Origin: Metaphire vulgaris
Taxonomy: Eukaryota > Annelida > Clitellata > Crassiclitellata > Megascolecidae
NCBI GenBank assembly: GCA_018105865.1
Contig: JACLAT010000046.1
Coordinates: forward strand, 274,501 to 338,500
Direction: 5' to 3'
DNA: 64,000 bases
Shown piece after piece: positions 47,343 through 58,901 of this stretch. Numbering within the stretch: position 1 is the stretch's first letter; each line of letters starts with the position of its first letter. The notes under the pieces were generated by a model. The model worked only from the letters and a program-made list of their open reading frames with translations. It was not told where the DNA came from and made no database searches. The translations under genes were made by a program, and so were the position numbers.

Positions 47343-48700
47343 AATGCCTTTATCTTACAGAGAAAAATGTAGCTACTACAACTGTGCTTTACTGGCTTTC
47401 ATGTTAGCAAATCTCTCTTTTAGTTCAGTTACAGTATGTCCAAATTAGAACATACATCATTTTCTAATGTAACTAGGGCCTGGCCCAAAAGCCTTTCGTG
47501 AGCGATAGTTGATCTCAAATAGATTCTTATTAATTTTAATCTGGAAAATGATCGGTTTTTTCCACCGACCACACTGACAGGAAGTGTAAGCAAGATCCGT
47601 AAGGCAATGGTCATGTTGGAGAAAGTGAGATGGTTTAAATGACTAAACTTTAGAGTCTCACGTGGATTAAGAAACTGAGTAGACTCCGATTTAAATAAAA
47701 CTCTAAATGATGAGATTTCCTAAAATAATTCTAATCCCGTAACATCTTTTTAAATATCTGTTAAAAGGACCTCCAGATCCAGGCAATTTCAGCAGTAGAT
47801 GTCTTTCGCTTTCTATTTGCTGCACCAGAGTTTCTTTTTGGAATCCATATTAATAATCGCAATTTAGAAATGATTACTCTAATAGGCCTAAAGGGAGGTA
47901 TCAGTAATTTATTTTTTGCACTCTTGTCGATTGATGGCGCAGAATGGACATGGCCGAAATTCTCCGCTGGCCGAAAATACCCCGTCCTTCCCTACTCTGA
48001 ATATTTCTTTATATGTCTAGAAAAAAAATTATGTAACCTTATTACATAATGTAGTTGAATTCGTTTACTTAATCACAGTAAATTCACGCAATTAGTAATT
48101 ACTACTGAGATAATATCTCTCTCCCATCGGGCGATCAAATTGAATCAACGCAATCATATCTTGCATTCGAGTGAACGGTCAAAATCTAGCCATCGTCTTT
48201 ATTTAAGTTAATCTAAACGTCCAGGGTAAGACGCGACGGCGGTTTCCGGATGACAAAACTGTCAAAACAAAAGGAGCACAAATGCCAAGTGTTCGTCTCA
48301 ATTTAATATACCAAGTAATCAAGGATTACGTAAATTTGAACACAATATTCTAACTTTTAACAAAGAGGTACCCGTGCTACCGCGCGTAGAAATGAATATT
48401 CATAAAAGCAGTCAGGTCACGTGAGACAAATAGCCTAACTAGGCGCCGGTTCATAAAAATTCGTAAGCTTTCTGCTCGTCTTCTTTAAATAATATATGAA
48501 TTATAGTTCAATTCTATGTAAAGAACAGTATAGTAGGTTGAAGTAGCTGATCATTTGTGCTAAAGACTTAACAGAGCGTCATCTCAATAATTGATCACTT
48601 CGAAAATTTGGCGCCCCTCAAAAGCGTGCGCCCCCCTGCCTCGCGGAGTTCGCGGAGTGGGTCGCTCCGGCCCTGGTGATACTGCGATTTGCATAGAAAT
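46874..48700 (-). pseudogene. IgR-2 third Ig exon, split by a hAT insertion
   Basis: The two exon pieces are 48700-48676 and 47099-46874. The outer boundaries are an AG acceptor (48702-48701) and a GTAATA donor (46873-46868), both phase 1. Together, without the insert and one TSD copy, they make 243 bases that keep frame: 80 codons with Cys in NINCAV, Trp in YNWNF and the second Cys in GIYQCEV, an Ig domain with several NxS/T sites. The insert (47100-48675) puts 1.58 kb into the sixth codon of the exon and prevents normal reading unless it is removed by cryptic splicing. It is called a pseudogene in the sense of an interrupted exon; another haplotype may be intact. Confidence 0.8.
47100..48675 (-). 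mobile_element. Non-autonomous hAT, 1576 bp, copy B, TSD GTGATACT
   Basis: Ends CAGGGCCGGAGC and GCTCCGGCCCTG; GTGATACT is duplicated at 47092-47099 and 48676-48683. It is an inverted relative of copy A at 41956-43552 with the same interior (including an AAT run, 47282-47342). The minus-strand ORF 47614-47429 is a hATC remnant (LPVSVVGGKNRSFSRLKLIR, IYLRSTIAHERL). The insertion splits the Ig3 exon of IgR-2. Confidence 0.92.
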
Positions 48701-48709
48701 CTAAAAATT

Positions 48710-49590
48710 ACAAGAAACTGTTAAGAAAATGATGCATTATGTCTTTGCCAGATCCTTGTGGTTCAGGCTTTTGATTGTCATATGCTGATCGTTACTAGTA
48801 CTTTTTACCAGCAATAAAGGTATGGGGACGCACTTGCAAGACTGTCAAGAGAAATCCCGAAATTTCCAACGGGCCATAAAACTGAAATTTTTAATGGTGA
48901 AGATGATTTTGCTCATCAATTGTCACAAGGGGTGGTGACCTTTCTTTGTTCATCGTCTGTCAAAATTTGGCGATGACCGTTGACAACCTGGCCAATATAC
49001 AGTAGGTGCGAAAGCGCTGTTCCCGTGCGCTCCCTCACGCATTATTACAAATCACTATGCAAGTGAATCTGTCAAAAAAGGTGCGGGAACGCCATTGAAG
49101 AAAGCACTGATCCTTTCTATTTGGTACCAGTAAAAGTTCAGTGACATTGAAATACTACATATCTACACCAAACGTGTTAATATTTGATACGAAAATGCTC
49201 TTTATATAATTATATGAAAATATTTAGAAGGCATGAGGTAAGCCTACATAGTTTTAAAAATGTGAAAGTAAGATCCATTCTAGTGCTGCCAATTGGGAGG
49301 AAGTGCATCATGAGTTCGAGTTGTGTGAGAAGGACTAAAAACTATGCCCCAGGAGAATTATAGAGGTGCATCACCGCAGAAGGCGAGAGCACAGCTAGAT
49401 ACAGGTAAAGAATTGCATAAATGAAGCGCGCTATTGGGGACCATGCTTAAGAGCCGAGAGAGTCAGGTAAAGGGACAGTTATATCGGGTCATATTTCTAT
49501 CCACGCAACGTAGGAATATATTGTAATATATTACAGGGCTATATATTCAAATTTCGAAGGCGCAATCTAAATCCACGAGATATTACTTAC
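48710..49590. other. IgR-2 intron, nothing recognised
   Basis: AT-rich DNA between the Ig2 and Ig3 exons. No additional Ig exon with splice sites was found on the minus strand. Confidence 0.4.
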
Positions 49591-49597
49591 TTACTTG

Positions 49598-49962
49598 CAG
49601 GGGCGGTTCCACGTTGGGGATGACTGTGTCTTCAATGGAAGATGATCGTCTAAGCGGATTAGCCTTGATGTACATCCGCAAAGAGATGGACATATCCATA
49701 GACAATGTCATCAACAAATTCGCTTCCAGCCAGGGGCGGTTCCACATTGGGGATTACTGGGGATGCATCTCCCACCGAGCTTCTTTTTGTTTGTCGGGCC
49801 TTTTTCGACAAGGTTTATATATGTTTAAATGTTTGTATGTTATTGGACAAAACGCTGCTAATGATTTCTTTCTTGTCAATCTTTTTCAGGATTTTGTTCC
49901 CCCAACCAACTTCCTAGAAATTCATTGCATCCCTCCACTAATATTTCTTGGAACCACCACTG
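49598..49962. mobile_element. Older hAT-like MITE, 365 bp
   Basis: CAGGGGCGGTTCCA and TGGAACCACCACTG ends; flanking octamers CTTACTTG (49590-49597) and CCTACTTG (49963-49970) differ at one base. The left end is repeated inside at 49735. It lies 32 bases from the Ig2 donor. Confidence 0.65.
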
Positions 49963-49993
49963 CCTACTTGTATTAATAACGTTATCAGCTTAC

Positions 49994-50308
49994 ACATTAT
50001 TTTGGTGACTTTTGTGCTGCAATTAAAGCTCGAATCAATCGAGGCTGTTGTTTGGCAAATGAAAATGGATCCATCGTAAATTGGATCAGATTTCAGAATT
50101 AAACTGCAGTTTCGTCTGTTCGGTTTATCCTCGCAGATTGAACTGTTTAGGGTTCGATTGTCATTCAACAATCTCCATGTGAGATGCGGAGAGCTGCCAT
50201 TGAATGAGACGACACAGTTGAAGACCATTTTCTCTTGCTGAAGGTTGCAAGTATTCGGACCGATAAAGCCGTCAGGGTGCATGTTAGAGTAGCAGACAGG
50301 ATTTGAAT
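49994..50308 (-). CDS. IgR-2 exon 3, second Ig domain
   Basis: This 315-base minus-strand exon lies between an AG acceptor at 50310-50309 and a GTAAGC donor after 49994; both are phase 1. It encodes an Ig domain of about 104 residues: first Cys in VFNCVVSF, Trp in LTWRLL, second Cys in SIFICQT, with extra cysteines (NPVCYS, NTCNL, SSICED, RNCSL, FNCST) that could form additional disulfides. Many N-glycosylation sites. Nearly identical to the partial exon at 1-231, which shows recent duplication of the receptor. Extracellular. Confidence 0.85.
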
Positions 50309-50710
50309 CTGTCAATAGAACAAGCAACAGAATTTGCAATCTTTCAAGATGCGTTGAAGTGATCATTTATTGCATGACTTTACCCAACACTGCTACCAGG
50401 TATATTTAATGTTTTATTTATTCTGAAAGTGTGACGTCACGGTGGTCCTTACGCCCTCTCCTGTCACAAACTGTCACACTTTCATAGACCCTTCCTTTCG
50501 TTGGTGACGTACTTTATGGACGGCCCCTATCGTCTGTTGTCCACAACCTAATATTGGTGTGGTAACTATCATTAAAATATGGCACTCAATTTAACTAAAC
50601 TATTTAGATATGAGACATGTGATATATAAAATCTGAACATCTTTAACTCGTAAATATTAAATCTTCTTATAATTGGTTATCAGGCAGATAAAATCATTCG
50701 TAATGCTTAC

Positions 50711-51019
50711 ATAATACAGTCAGATGCGTTGAACTGATTCGTCGTCCGGTGTCTTCTTCTGAACAATAATACCATCCAGCGTCTTCGCTCCTAACTTTCG
50801 GAATAATAAGTATGTGAGTTCCGGCGTTATCATCTTCCGTGAGGAATCTTCCCAAGTACGGAACTTTCAATCCTCCTCCGGCAAAGACGTAATTGAATAT
50901 TGAATTAAACTGCCATTGGATGTCAATTGATGCATTCGTGTGACAATGTATGGAAACCATGTCGTTGGATAAGACTTCAGTTTTGTAAACCATTGCTTTA
51001 TTTTTACCGAATGTTATTC
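50711..51019 (-). CDS. IgR-2 exon 2, first (V-like) Ig domain
   Basis: This 309-base minus-strand exon has an acceptor ...TGACAG-type AG at 51021-51020 (phase 1) and a donor GTAAGC after 50711 (phase 1). It has VSIHC, DIQWQF and the canonical DAGWYYC, giving a V- or I-set fold. Its N-terminus (ITFGKNKAM) joins the signal exon in frame. Compared with IgR-1 (763-1071) most differences are single substitutions, concentrated in the stretch after YVFAGG and in the N-terminal strand. That is where ligand contacts lie in many Ig V domains, but any selection there is inference. Confidence 0.85.
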
Positions 51020-51149
51020 CTGACAGAAGAGATACAGTTATTGTGAGCACTCTTAATTAGTAAAATCAACTATCAGATACATAAATGTAAGCCTATAGAC
51101 TATGCGAAATCAAACTGTAATATACAATTATTGATTAAATCGTCGAACC

Positions 51150-51320
51150 GCTATCAAATGTAACAATGTATATAAACCTGTGACCAAGACTTCAATTTTT
51201 TTGATTACGACCTCATTATTATCGAGTGTCATTCCTGTCAGAAGGCATGCAGCTATTGTGAGTACTCTTCAGTTAAGTCAACCATTAAATAAATTGAAAT
51301 CCCAATCAAACTGTATTATA
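51150..51320 (-). pseudogene. Partial duplicate of the Ig1 exon 5' end
   Basis: Around 51181-51275 the minus strand repeats the acceptor region and first about 15 codons of the Ig1 exon (LDNNEVVIKKIEVLV against FGKNKAMVYKTEVLS). It then loses frame and similarity before the first Ig cysteine. It sits about 200 bases upstream of the intact Ig1 exon, so it is a truncated local duplication. Confidence 0.65.
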
Positions 51321-51961
51321 CAAATAAAGACCATAGCATCGACGCGTGATCAAGTAAAGAGTATAAATTAAAGGTTGATCAACATGCAATTGAACCCTTT
51401 CCCATAGAACTATTCAAAGGCAAACCAAGCGTTGACAGGCAGCGAAAAAGTATAATCTTCCTCTACTCCGCTGTTATCTACGGACTGTGGCCTATAATCC
51501 CCTCAGAGATCCAGACCTAACCCCGATGGTCGATGACTGATCGCTAAAAGAGAAATAGCAGTGAACGTATTTGTGCGTCTTTTTAATTCAATCCCTTCCT
51601 GAAAATGATCACTGCGAATCTGTGATCCATGATCTGTTTTGGACAGCAGATTTTCAGTTGCTATAAGCAACTGCACTGGTCGCTGTCTCCCTGGGCTCAC
51701 TACTTCTAATACCATATCGCTTGGTGAAATTGATCTTCTCTCAAACAGGGTCGGTTCATTAATTAATTTCTTGATATTAATTATTTAACCAACGGTGTAT
51801 TCCGACTGTTTACGATCACCACGACACACTTAGTGTCTCAGGATATATGTATGCCTATAGGCACTAATGCAACTGATATGTGCAGCCAGCCATGCCACAA
51901 TGTACTCATGCATTTAACATAGTTACTGAGAGAATTATTTGAGATTTAAGTTTGTACTTGC

Positions 51962-52028
51962 CATAAAGCATGCAGATAATGAGGATCAGACGATTCCATG
52001 TTTGTTTCCTCGCGCTGAATATGATCAT
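51962..52028 (-). CDS. IgR-2 exon 1, signal peptide
   Basis: Minus-strand ATG 52028 opens MIIFSARKQTWNRLILIICM-LY, a basic N-region and hydrophobic core typical of a signal peptide. After 22 codons the exon ends in phase 1 with a GC donor (GCAAGT). Spliced to 51019 it reads ...LYG-ITFGK. It is the paralogue of 4186-4252; GC donors at both sites argue that the non-canonical junction is old and used. Without the GC donor no start codon can be joined to Ig1 nearby. Confidence 0.7.
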
Positions 52029-52059
52029 CGTGTCCATATTGTAAGCCGATAGTAGTTTG

Positions 52060-53440
52060 TTCATGTAAATATGTAGCTACAATATATTTTATCATCATAA
52101 ACGTGCTCTTTGCCAACTGCACAGTGGTAATAGATAGACACATTTCCAAGTAGCCCTAGTTCAAACGAGACCTGACGCTTAGGCCTGTAAGTGGCAAATT
52201 TTGCATACCATTTAACCTGCACAGAACCTTCCATGGACCGCCAAAACTCGTTCCTAGCTCTTGTGTCTGCGGTAATGGACATGAAGATACTGTATGTGGT
52301 CTTTCTGTCGGTATTTTAGTTATTAATGGAAAAAACCTTCAGACCACTTCTTAAGAGAGCTAGACGCATTTTGACATACACCATCCATTAAAAACAGTTT
52401 CAACAATGGGCAGAACACTTCGTCCAGAAAGAGTGGCCCACACATATTCCAATAATCACTGCGAACCTTCATCGATTGAACCAATATTTTACACACACAC
52501 ATTTAGAACCACCTATTTGCCTATATCAAACAACGGGTTCTGCCACGCGGGCAGTATCAACCTAAAAGCCCTGTCAAATGATGCACTGATTCTAAATAGT
52601 GCCACAAACAAACGTTCTTTCGGGCGCCAATGATACTCTCCCTCCTCAGAACAAGAATAGTTAAAGCCAAAAAAGAGAAGGGTGAACATCCGAATCTTAG
52701 ACTAATTAGGAAATTATCAAAGAGTTCAGATGTCGAGTCTGAATCCGAGCTTGGCGTGCAATATAGGCATACGGATCCTGTTACAGTATTTGACGAGAAT
52801 TCTGGAAAAAAAACTCTTTCAACGATAAAATTATAATGCAGCCAGTTAAGCAATGATTCCATGGACAAAGTGTATGCAACGGCACTACCAGTCTACAGTG
52901 TATAAATGAAAAAGCATTTAAGAGAAAGATTAATTATAATATATCAACAAAACCTCACTTTGTTTATGCTGTAGGTCTAAACTTACAACCAGGATGCATA
53001 CAGCAAATGGTTGAACATTTAAAGTAATATAATATTAATGCAATGTAAAGTAATGCAATGCTAAAGCATATATCTGTATAACGCCTCTTTTTAAGAATCG
53101 CTTAGGAGCACCCCCGATGTGATTACTGCATAATGATAAAACGATGAGTCGTGTCAAAAAGGCCACAAAATCAGGAGTTGCTAACTTACGTATTCTGAGG
53201 TCCAGAGCTTTCCAGAGGATGGTACCAACTGACTCGAAACCTCGTTTGAGAAATCTGGAAGTTCGTATTATATATAGGCTAATATGAAAAACTTACGCAG
53301 TGCATTTTAATTTTACTCAGATTTCGGAACTCAGAGTTGCTTATAATAATTAGCGAACTGCCAAATGCCTTCACCTGCTGTTCTGTTTTTTTAACTGGCA
53401 TCAGATACCAGTCATCTCGATGATAGACAACGCAAGGCAA
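52060..53440. other. Upstream region of IgR-2, no recognised gene
   Basis: Short overlapping ORFs at 52406-52868 on both strands show no domain I recognise. The IgR-2 promoter should lie at the left side of this stretch. Nothing else can be supported. Confidence 0.35.
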
Positions 53441-53478
53441 TGGTCACGATAAGATAATGACAGTGAAGACAGTAGGCC

Positions 53479-53660
<182 letters not shown>

Positions 53661-53699
53661 GTTGTAGTAATGACAGTAATGACCCTATATATTGGAATG

Positions 53700-53955
53700 A
53701 TGTAACATTTTCTAGTGTTAGCCCATTGAAGGTGAAGTTGATGCTTTGCTCTGATTAAGATTTTATCGTGCTTTTGGTCTTACTTGCGTTGATTTGTAGA
53801 CCATGCTTTTTGCCAATTTTGTTCAGTCGGTCTATCAGTTTCTGAAGATCTTGTAAGGCTGTTGTTATAAACACTATATCATTTACATATCTAAGATTTT
53901 TAGCATTTCATCCTCCGATTTTTAGTCCACCCTCATATCCATCTAACGAAAGCGG
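53700..53955 (-). mobile_element. LINE reverse-transcriptase fragment around the YADD box
   Basis: Minus-strand frame: GGLKIGG, NLRYVNDIVFI (YADD replaced by YVND), QDLQKLIDRLNKIGKKHGL, QINASKTK. This is the palm motif block of a LINE reverse transcriptase. It is short, and the altered active site shows it is dead. Confidence 0.6.
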
Positions 53956-54370
53956 GCCACTCTAAAGCCTTTCGCGGAGCACGTCTGGTCCGCGGGCCGT
54001 ATGTTGCCCGCGTTGTACTAGAACAACGTTTTTCCTTCTCAGGTTCTGTTGTTGCTCATTTGTTATCTTCAAGGAGTAGTGATTTACACAGATTTGGAAA
54101 AAGGAAAATTCCCCCAAACCACAAAAATCACCCTCTCCCAACTTCCAGCACTGACACAATATTTTTTCATCAAACTGTCTCTTTTCTCCAGCCAACTCAA
54201 TACCCCAAAGTCCTGGAGTCTGGATAAAACACTGCTCTAAACTAAATCATTTTACAAACTTTAGCGATGCTTATATAGTGCTTATATGATAAGCGATGAA
54301 TAACAGGAAATTCCCAATTAGGATACTATGTAGAAAAGTAAGAAAACTTTCAAATTGAACTGAGAATATA

Positions 54371-54687
54371 CTGTGGCATAGCCAGGATTTCCTTAAGGGA
54401 GGTTATAACCACTCCCAACTTCAATCAAAAAATCCTGACAAGCAAAAACATAAAAAGGTCGTCACCTATTATTTTTATTAATTAAGTTAGTCTTATAGCG
54501 CAATATGGAGCTTCGAACTATATTGATATTTTTCTTTACTTCTTTTTTCTATTTTTGCTACTCTAAACCCGATTTTGGCGCCCCTCCACCCAAGAATAAT
54601 AATGCGCAATAAAATAAAATTTGGCCGGGCAACCTAGGGTGGGTTTTAGCCCTCAGGCTTCAACCTACGCCCTTGGCTACGTCACTG
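54371..54687. mobile_element. MITE, family with GTGGCNTAGCCAGGATTT ends (copy 1)
   Basis: CTGTGGCATAGCCAGGATTT and TTGGCTACGTCACTG face each other. The interior (CCTGACAAGCAAAAA, AATAATAATGCGCAAT) matches 56607-56874. No clean TSD was seen, so it is old. Confidence 0.5.
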
Positions 54688-55025
54688 CTACACGTTTATG
54701 ATCCAACAACGCATTATGTCCTTCTGCTATGCTATTCGCTAGCATGATCATAAAGATTCGTTTATTATAGCTTTTGTGTTCCCATAAAAGTGCTAAATTT
54801 ATGACCGTTTGCATGCATAATATTAATAATTGTGCTTAGTTCTTGCATCGGGTCTATTTAATAGCTTTTTATTACTGCTTGCACCGCTGTAAACGACTTT
54901 GATGTCACTGTAATTTTTTTTATTGATGATTAGATTATGACGAGCGTTAGCCAGTTATAAACGTAGACAGTTTCATAATCAGTTGGATTGGCTCTCGTGA
55001 TGAAATTAGTTTATGGCTGTCAGTC

Positions 55026-55145
<120 letters not shown>

Positions 55146-55226
55146 TTTGAGTAGAGAAGTGGGTATGGGGTAAAGATCGCATTGTTTATTTGGAAAGGAG
55201 AGCATGAGTTTGGGTACCTCTTCTTC

Positions 55227-55336
55227 AGTTGTAGGATTGAAGTTGGAGAAATTGCACGGAGGTTATGATGGACATAGATTTACATCTATGTCCATCATAA
55301 CCTCCGTGCAATTTCTCCAACTTCAATCCTACAACT
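55227..55336. repeat. Perfect 53-bp inverted repeat with 4-base loop
   Basis: Arms 55227-55279 and 55284-55336 are exactly complementary, with TTAC between them. DNA or RNA would fold into one long hairpin. No TIR family is evident and the arm sequence was not seen elsewhere in the window. Confidence 0.95.
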
Positions 55337-55445
55337 AAACGTTTTTTACGTTTTTTTTATTTTCCCCACGTTTTCTTCGTTTTTTAACGTTTTTTTATTT
55401 TGCCAACGTTTTTTAAAATAAAAAAACGTTGGCAAAAATAAAAAC
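55337..55445. repeat. ACGTTTTTT-rich inverted repeat
   Basis: TTTTATTTTGCCAACGTTTTTT and its complement are separated by a few bases. Similar AACGTTTTTTA strings occur at 31095-31160 and 57100-57190, so this is a small dispersed family. Confidence 0.6.
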
Positions 55446-56606
55446 ATAGATTTTCTTAAACCAGCTACAAAAATTAGCTTCCTTTTTGGCGTTACATTTA
55501 TTGACACTTCCGTTTCATTATCTACATTGAATTCTGAAGCACATAACTACCGCTGACGTAGGGTTGCCAGATCTCCCGTATTTTACGGGAGGCTCCCGTA
55601 TTTCAGCCCCAGTCTTCCGCCTCCCGGACGGATGCCACGCGGGAGACTAAATATCCCGTATTTGGCTAGGTCGATAGACTTCATTGAGACGCAGTTTAAA
55701 ATCGAAACAATGCAGTACTACATTTTCTGGCGTGATAAAACGTCAAATAAAAGTCATTAGTACAGACAGTACAGTACTTGTTTCATATTAGTTCAATATC
55801 AAACAAGATAATAGAGGCTCTGAGGCAGCAAAAATTTTTTTTACAACGGTACGAATTCAAGAAATTGAAGAAATAATGTAGTTAATTAAGGCGTTGAGCT
55901 TTTTTGCTTGCCAACGCTAACGAAGAAAAGGAGGAAAACAAGCTAGGTGTCGGTGTGAGCGGACGAACTTTTTTTGCTTGTCAAGATTTTTCACAGTTTT
56001 TCACAGTTGACCATGACCAATACCAAAAAACACCCTTCCGTAAATCCTAGCTACGCCACTGCTCTATAGTACTGCTGTGTAGTATAGCTCTAGCCATAAT
56101 AACTCACAATGAATTGGACCGTTGAGTGGACGCATTGATCGCGGTAACAATCTCCTGTATTTTGACTTTGGATATCTGGCAACCCTACGCTGACGGGTCT
56201 TTGTTTGGCTTATTTTCCCTCAGGGCAAGGAGCGTTTATTTAGATGTCCGTGTTTATGGGCAATTATTGGACACCTGGATGAGCCAGGGCATGGCCAGGG
56301 AATGCCTCTTTTGTTAGAACACAAAGCCTCCAAATTACAGCTTTCACTTGAAAGTGTCACCTGTTCCAAATTCCTACTAGTCTACTTGAGAGCGGTAGCG
56401 GGGCGTTGAGGGTCGAGATGCGTAACTAACTGAACAAGCCAACATGCATTTTCAAGTGTGTTTTATAAAAAGAAGGAAATGTCTTTAAAATGCCATTTTA
56501 ATACAAAATTTCAAAGGTAGGCCTCTCGTGTCTGTAAAGTGTTTATTCACATGGTGAAGTAGCCCTGTTTTCAACATTTGCATTTTGCAACACTTTTATT
56601 TTAAGG

Positions 56607-56874
56607 GAGTGGCGTAGCCAGGATTTTCCAAAGGCGGTTTTGAACGACCATTATCCCCAACTTCGGAAATTCGGGAAATCCTGACAAGCAAAAAACGTCG
56701 CTTAGTTATATGAGCTATACGACGTAGACAGCCTATTTTTTCCAATTTCTGCTACCTTATACCCGATTTTAGTGTCCCTCCGGCCTCCACCCACAGAATA
56801 ATAATACTCAATACAAAAAAATTGGTCGGCCATCCAAGGGGGTTTAGCCCAACCCCCCATTGGCTACGCCACTG
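56607..56874. mobile_element. MITE, family with GTGGCNTAGCCAGGATTT ends (copy 2)
   Basis: GAGTGGCGTAGCCAGGATTTT and TTGGCTACGCCACTG inverted ends; related to 54371-54687. A further partial right end lies near 56035-56062. Confidence 0.55.
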
Positions 56875-57919
56875 ATTTCAGAACAATATTAAGGAGGCAG
56901 TAGGCCAAGCCGACTATAATAATAACATAACTAAAATTTTGCAAATTAAAAATTTGATCAAACAATTTAAAGTTCTTACTTCTTAAAAAGTACCTCTGCA
57001 CGGGATACTCAAAAGTACCCAGGCCTGGGTCGACGGGGCCGATAGGAGTCGCCTATGATTAATTTTTGATTCCCCATGGGTGGGTGTAGCACAGGAAAAC
57101 GTCGTTAACGTTTTTACGTTTTTTATTTCTGTAACGTTTTTTAAGTTTTTTAACGTTTTTTATTATTTTCCCAACGTTTTTTACATCTATGATGATGGAG
57201 ATGGGTGATGAGGAGAGGCTGTTTGATTAGTCAAAGTCGAGGCAAGGTTGTTACGAATCTTGGAGATTTTTCCAGTGAAGAAATTAGCAAACGATTCAAC
57301 AAGCTGTGACACGGAAAAGGTTTGAGGGAGAGGATTTGTTTCTTTGCCTCTGTGGTTATAAAAAGTAGCAATGTTGTATGCCCCTAGGGAAAGAATTTGA
57401 TGGTAGGTCGGTGAAGATAACCACGATCGGCAATATTTAAAACAACTAGGAATTTTCAGAAATGGATATCACTTCGTATGGTTGTGGTTACGGTTACTTT
57501 AGCCACTCCATCCAGGGCCAGTTCTTTGGCTGATGATGCGTAATGGTAGAAGTCATTTAAGCATACAAGCTCTGTCTTCAAAATTTCAGTACATATTAAT
57601 CTTCGTACCGCAACCTAGGAGGGAGGGGGTAAACGACCCCCACGCATGGTTTTGTAATGTTTTTCTTACTTGCGCGTAAAATTACGAGGGCTCCTTTTGT
57701 GACTTTGTTCCTCTGTGTTTGGGCTCTCTAATGCATTATACTGCTTATTGACAAATTCAATTTTGGTTCAAGTAACCAGGTTAATATTCGGACTTATAAT
57801 ACTTGAATCGGTGTAAAGCATTATAATCTATAACCATCTACTGTAAAGCTATGCCATATCAGTAATATAATTGTTCAAACTATACAGCTGTTTGTCTTCT
57901 TCTACAACTTGGCAAGGAA

Positions 57920-58200
57920 ATGCGCAAACCTTCGATACAACAACGATCCCAAATTCGTCAAATAGCTACCTGTAATCAACCTAAGGTGAAACAGGCATTG
58001 CAGTTCTGTGGAGTAGGCCTAAGTCAATCCCCATCACAGAGCAGGGCTGTTGTGGCAGAACACAACGAAAAAGAGAACGATGTTATATGTGCTCAAGAAA
58101 AAAAGAATACAAAGTCTACACGGTCTGTTCAAAATGCCAACATTTTGTGTGTGGCAATCACAGCGAAAAGAAAATCTCATGTACTAACTGTGCCTGACAA
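57920..58200 (+). mobile_element. piggyBac transposase C-terminal cysteine-rich remnant
   Basis: The plus frame around 58055-58197 reads RTQRKRERCYMCSRKK, then YTVCSKCQHFVCGNHSEKK and ends SCTNCA-stop. The CxxC...CxxC...C..H...CxxC spacing is that of the zinc-binding tail of piggyBac transposases. The preceding 140 bases are in another frame, so the copy is broken. It is not contiguous with the piggyBac remnant at 44.6-46.0 kb. Confidence 0.6.
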
Positions 58201-58406
58201 TGTGAGACTGAAGAGTAGGCCTAATAGAAACATCTGGTCATAACAGAACAAATAGAAGGTAAAAAGCAAGAGAAAGACAACGAATAAAGTATACAGCCAG
58301 CCTAAGAGAAGCAACAAGAGCCAAATACAACATTGAAATGATAAGGAAAACCAGAAACAGAGAAAAGTGGAAATCTATGGTCGCCGACGTAGAAATACAT
58401 GGCACA

Positions 58407-58491
58407 TGAAGAAGAAGAAGAAGAAGAAGAAGAAGAAGAAGAAGAAGAAGAAGAAGAAGAAGAAGAAAAGAAGAAGAAGAAGAAGAAGAAG
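58407..58491. repeat. Microsatellite (GAA)n
   Basis: GAA run with one AAAG break; poly-Lys and poly-Leu ORFs across it are artefacts. Confidence 0.95.
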
Positions 58492-58901
58492 AGAACATAA
58501 ACATTCAGACAGCCCTAACAATTTTTTCCAATATGGCTCTATTGTTTCTTGTTGTCAGTGAATAATACTCCTTTTCTTTGACACGCTGTTAGGTCAATAT
58601 ATACACAAAATACACAGGGGGTAATTTACCTCCAGGTTGTGAGATAAAGGGAAATAAAGAGGTTGCATTACGAGGGTTAACACAGTATTGAACAGCGTTG
58701 CAAGTTTCACATCGCAGTGTCATAATTGTATGTCACGCAACATGCAAAACGCCTCAAGGCAAAAACCTACTCAGTTAGTCTAGATAAAATCACGCTAAGA
58801 AAGTCAAAGTCAGTACGCCAATTCCTCGTGCGATAAACCCATCCTGTGATTACTTTGGTTACTCCGCACATTCTTATGGTTAGAGTGTTTATCGAGTAGG
58901 C

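Noticed and set aside
52406..52868. Small gene upstream of IgR-2
   Set aside because: Three overlapping ORFs on both strands, none with a domain or good splice or start context.
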